DNA of 5,095 nt, taken from the NCBI GenBank assembly GCA_030042855.1, contig JASHYU010000209.1:1-5095 (forward strand), given 5' to 3'. Both the position numbers and the translations under genes were made by a program. Shown here one piece after another: positions 4,891 to 5,095 of the stretch (position 1 is the stretch's first letter; every line of letters starts with the position of its first letter). A model generated the notes under the pieces. The model did no database searches, was not told the DNA's origin, and saw only the letters and a program-made list of their open reading frames with translations. This DNA comes from Thermoplasmata archaeon. Lineage in GTDB: Archaea; Thermoplasmatota; Thermoplasmata; UBA184.

Positions 4891-4905
4891 GCGGCCTCAG
4901 GCCGC
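4891..4905 (-). terminator. Hairpin overlapping the stop of the upstream partial gene, possible terminator
   Basis: GCGGCC (4891-4896) and GGCCGC (4900-4905) form a perfect 6-bp stem with a three-base loop, and the loop is exactly the TGA stop of the upstream gene read on the minus strand. TTATCT follows the stem. There is no long T-run, so as a terminator it is weak. Confidence 0.35.
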
Positions 4906-5095
4906 CTCGATGAGCACGGTCTCCGAACCGGACGCCACGGCTCGGTCGATCGCGAGCTCCGCGAGGAGCGCGAGGCACCCCGCGCTCTGCGGCACCCACT
5001 GGACGGTCGATCGGGCGCTGGCGCTGAGCCCGTTCCGGCGACCCTTCGCCGCGAGCGCGGCTACCGTCTCACCGAAGCTGGAGCTCTGGTGGTAC
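4897..5095 (-). CDS. C-terminal 65 codons of an unrecognised protein, cut by window edge
   Basis: An open frame enters from the right edge and ends at TGA 4897-4899. Sixty of about 66 codons end in G or C, as in the other genes. The composition is protein-like: an Ala/Leu-rich helical stretch (AGCLALLAELAIDRAVASG) followed by a beta-like TVLIEAA end. A distant impression of the C-terminal domain of PLP fold-type II enzymes (threonine/cysteine synthase type) is too weak to name a function. A competing plus-strand frame from ATG 4910 shares the same third positions, so codon bias alone cannot separate them. The minus reading is preferred for its amino-acid make-up and its orientation with the neighbours. 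It is separated from tatA by 102 bases and may not belong to the same transcript. Confidence 0.55.
   Translation of the reverse strand, partial: YHQSSSFGETVAALAAKGRRNGLSASARSTVQWVPQSAGCLALLAELAIDRAVASGSETVLIEAA

Noticed and set aside
4910..5095. Plus-strand frame from ATG 4910 to the right edge, divergent from tatA
   Set aside because: It is open with GC-rich third positions, but these are shared with the minus frame. Its product is Ser/Arg/Ala/Pro-rich and less protein-like, and the ATG lacks a ribosome binding site. It cannot be fully excluded without the flanking sequence.

Overview
This GC-rich window, with almost every codon ending in G or C, reads as one minus-strand respiratory locus and covers nearly every base. 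From upstream (right) to downstream (left) it holds: the 3' end of an unrecognised gene (4897-5095); an intergenic leader with several inverted repeats (4795-4896); tatA (4585-4794); tatC (3645-4478); a second TatA/B-like gene with a proline-rich tail (3236-3640); a one-helix small protein (3054-3239); a Rieske iron-sulfur protein (2221-3057); a full-length cytochrome b (858-2207); two small membrane proteins of unknown function (602-865 and 220-609); and the 5' end of heme-copper oxidase subunit I (1-206, cut by the window edge).

The organism is probably a GC-rich aerobic archaeon. A relative of Thermoplasmatota would fit, but this is inference. The supporting points are: one unsplit cytochrome b beside a Rieske protein and an oxidase subunit I, no CxxCH c-type heme site in any called protein, strong GGAGG/GGTGA ribosome binding sites, frequent GTG and TTG starts, and Tat genes inside a respiratory gene cluster. 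A bacterium is not excluded.

The genes make functional sense together. Rieske and cytochrome b form the core of a quinol-oxidising bc-type complex, and subunit I is the catalytic core of the terminal oxidase. TatA, TatC and the TatA/B-like protein form a twin-arginine translocase, the usual export route for a folded Rieske cluster protein. The Rieske protein here has a Lys-Arg variant of the twin-arginine motif and sits just downstream of the translocase genes. From the TatA/B-like gene to coxA, genes overlap or are separated by at most 13 bases, so one transcript with translational coupling is likely. Three small membrane proteins of unknown function lie between the recognised respiratory genes and are candidate accessory subunits of a quinol-oxidase supercomplex.

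The main second-look points are the Tat/respiratory linkage with the Lys-Arg signal, the cytochrome b variant features (PDWY Qo motif, unequal heme-ligand spacing, a two-cysteine loop), the unknown small membrane proteins, and a perfect 8-bp hairpin that would mask the tatA ribosome binding site. I see no mobile element, CRISPR array, tRNA or rRNA.
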